Assembly: GCA_047601185.1 (NCBI GenBank)
Contig: JASGJS010000001.1
Span: forward strand, 62,001 to 126,000
Direction: 5' to 3'
Length of the DNA stretch: 64,000 bases
From: JASGJS01 sp047601185
GTDB lineage: Bacteria > Pseudomonadota > Gammaproteobacteria > JAURND01
Under the pieces are notes generated by a model. The model ran no database searches and had not been told where the DNA came from. It saw nothing but the letters and a program-made list of their open reading frames with translations. Positions 62,723 to 64,000 of the stretch are shown here, one piece after another; position 1 is the first letter of the stretch, and each line of letters starts with the position of its first letter. The position numbers were made by a program, and so were the translations under genes.

Positions 62723-64000
62723 CTAAGCCCTCAAGTGTACTTGATAATTCTGAGCGAGTGTGGCAATGATCCTTTCGATTGCGACCTCAACTTCCTGATC
62801 CACTAGAGTTCTTGATGCTAACTGAAACGTCAAGCCCAACGCAAGGCTTTTTTTATTTTTTTCAATTCCTGGTCCTCGGTAAACATCAAACAGTTGTAAG
62901 CTGTGTAACAACTCCCCCGCAGTTTGCACGATGGTATCGTAAACGGCTTGATAAACAATGGCTTCATCCATCACTAAGGCTAAATCGCGACGGATGGACG
63001 GGAACTTCGATGGCGTTCGATACTCGGGCATTTCGGCGTGCGCTGTCGCTGCTAAATCCAGTTCAAACAGATAAACTGGCATCACGAATCCAAGTTTTTG
63101 TTGTAATTCTGGATGTAATCGGCCGACCCATCCTAACGGTTGTTGGGTAGCACGATAGCGCAGTTGCGCGGATTGTCCGGGATGCAACGCGGGATGTAAT
63201 GTGGCAGCGCTCCATTCAATATGCTGTGCTTGGCCGTTAAATTCCAATAACGCTTCAACATCGCCTTTCAGATCAAAAAAATCTACGGCTCGCTTAGGCA
63301 AACCCCATTGTTCAGTCGCGGCATGACCGAGACTGATGCCCGCCAATCGTGGGATTTGATGCGGCGCTGTTGAATCGGCTGTTGGGATAAAACAGACACC
63401 GGTTTCAAATAAACGCATTTGTGATTGCTGTCGATGCAAATTGAATAAAGCGGATTGAAGGAGCCCAGGCCATAGACTGGTACGCATCACAGACAACTCA
63501 GCTGAAATCGGATTTTTCAGCACTAAACCGGGTTGTTCTGGCGAAATCGCCTGCGCTAAATGCGGCGCAACAAAACTATAATTAATCGCTTCCGAATAAC
63601 CGCGATCTAACCAAAAGGCGCGCATCCGTTCAGAACTGAGCGTCTGTTCAGATACGACCGGCATTTGTAAAGGCGCAGATAAATGCGTGGCAGGGATTTG
63701 ATTATACCCATAGACTCGCGCTAATTCTTCGATGAGATCGATTTCGGATTTTAGATCAAAACGGTAAGCAGGCGGCGTCACTTCCCATCCTGCTGCATTA
63801 TCTGCCACCGTCATTTGCAAACGTTGCTGTAAAATATTTTTGACTACTGCATCGGTTAGTTCGATCCCTAAAATGCGTTTAATTCTCGCGCGTCGTAACA
63901 CTATTTTTTGCGGTGCTGGAAAAGTGTTTGAATCGACTAATTTCACCCCTTCACTGGCTTCACCGCCGACAATGTCGAGCAACAGTGCTGTGGCTCTTTC
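62723..64000 (-). CDS. pheT: Phenylalanyl-tRNA synthetase beta subunit (5' end off the right edge)
   Basis: The frame is open to the window edge (ERATALLLDIVGGEASEG at the edge), so about 425 of the usual 790 residues are present. They cover the end of the B3/B4 domain, the B5 domain (KIVLRRARIKRILGIELTDA), the catalytic-like core and the C-terminal anticodon-binding FDX-ACB domain (YRTPSKFPSIRRDLALVMDE). ihfA and merR follow in the conserved order. Confidence 0.96.
   Translation of the reverse strand, partial: ERATALLLDIVGGEASEGVKLVDSNTFPAPQKIVLRRARIKRILGIELTDAVVKNILQQRLQMTVADNAAGWEVTPPAYRFDLKSEIDLIEELARVYGYNQIPATHLSAPLQMPVVSEQTLSSERMRAFWLDRGYSEAINYSFVAPHLAQAISPEQPGLVLKNPISAELSVMRTSLWPGLLQSALFNLHRQQSQMRLFETGVCFIPTADSTAPHQIPRLAGISLGHAATEQWGLPKRAVDFFDLKGDVEALLEFNGQAQHIEWSAATLHPALHPGQSAQLRYRATQQPLGWVGRLHPELQQKLGFVMPVYLFELDLAATAHAEMPEYRTPSKFPSIRRDLALVMDEAIVYQAVYDTIVQTAGELLHSLQLFDVYRGPGIEKNKKSLALGLTFQLASRTLVDQEVEVAIERIIATLAQNYQVHLRA

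Overview
The window looks like chromosome of a gammaproteobacterium with a moderately AT-rich genome. The gene content (Sel1-repeat proteins without signal peptides, long low-complexity proteins ending in a two-helix membrane hairpin, a DUF3050/sensor-kinase/regulator cassette, many dispersed palindromic repeats) is what I would expect from a host-associated member of the Legionellales (Coxiellaceae/Legionella relatives). That placement is inference from content; there is no rRNA here and I cannot name a species.

Layout. 1-6.9 kb: a Bcr/CflA drug exporter cut by the left edge, a dead fragment of a DUF3050 gene, dinB, an overlapping ParD-like/map pair, a YhcG-type nuclease gene and a 15-repeat Sel1 protein. 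7.0-11.2 kb: a hairpin-rich non-coding stretch followed by a tightly coupled DUF3050 / PAS histidine kinase / response regulator cassette and a small gene split by a frameshift at an A-tract. 11.2-23.5 kb: an FAD oxidoreductase, tRNA-Asn, the rimB-like/rimK pair, a large MscS-type channel, a methyltransferase-TPR protein, and a purB / YiiX-like / malic enzyme run. 23.7-31.9 kb: accessory genes (a candidate effector, a frameshifted DUF3800 gene, a metal ABC transporter with an oxidoreductase, DoxX, a VapBC-type toxin-antitoxin pair, another hairpin-membrane protein) and mtnN. 32-42.3 kb: aminotransferase, msrA, then mfd-dusA-recJ, a Mth938-like protein and nadE. 42.3-45 kb: two convergent AAA/DUF4143 ATPases, each with a clear sigma70 promoter overlapped by palindromes. 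45-51.4 kb: rpsP-rimM-trmD-rplS, a lysine-repeat hypothetical protein, hda divergent from purM-purN-ihfB. 51.5-61 kb: two Sel1 proteins with N-terminal nuclear-localisation-like clusters flanking dcd-mrp, comF plus an AmgK-like kinase, and an 874-residue protein with an internal duplication. 61-64 kb: ycaR-kdsB, tRNA-Pro, and the conserved pheT-ihfA-merR cluster, with pheT cut by the right edge.

Housekeeping genes sit in compact operons with ATGA or short overlaps. Between them are at least three palindromic repeat families (a 65-base GAGTGGCGAGCTG...GATGAGGGGT unit, a REP with core AGCGGGCTAGCAGCCCGC, and one large inverted repeat near 60.9 kb). I see no rRNA, CRISPR array, intact transposase or prophage. 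The most interesting part is the DUF3050-kinase-regulator cassette with its structured upstream region and a dead paralogue 6 kb away; next are the candidate secreted proteins.
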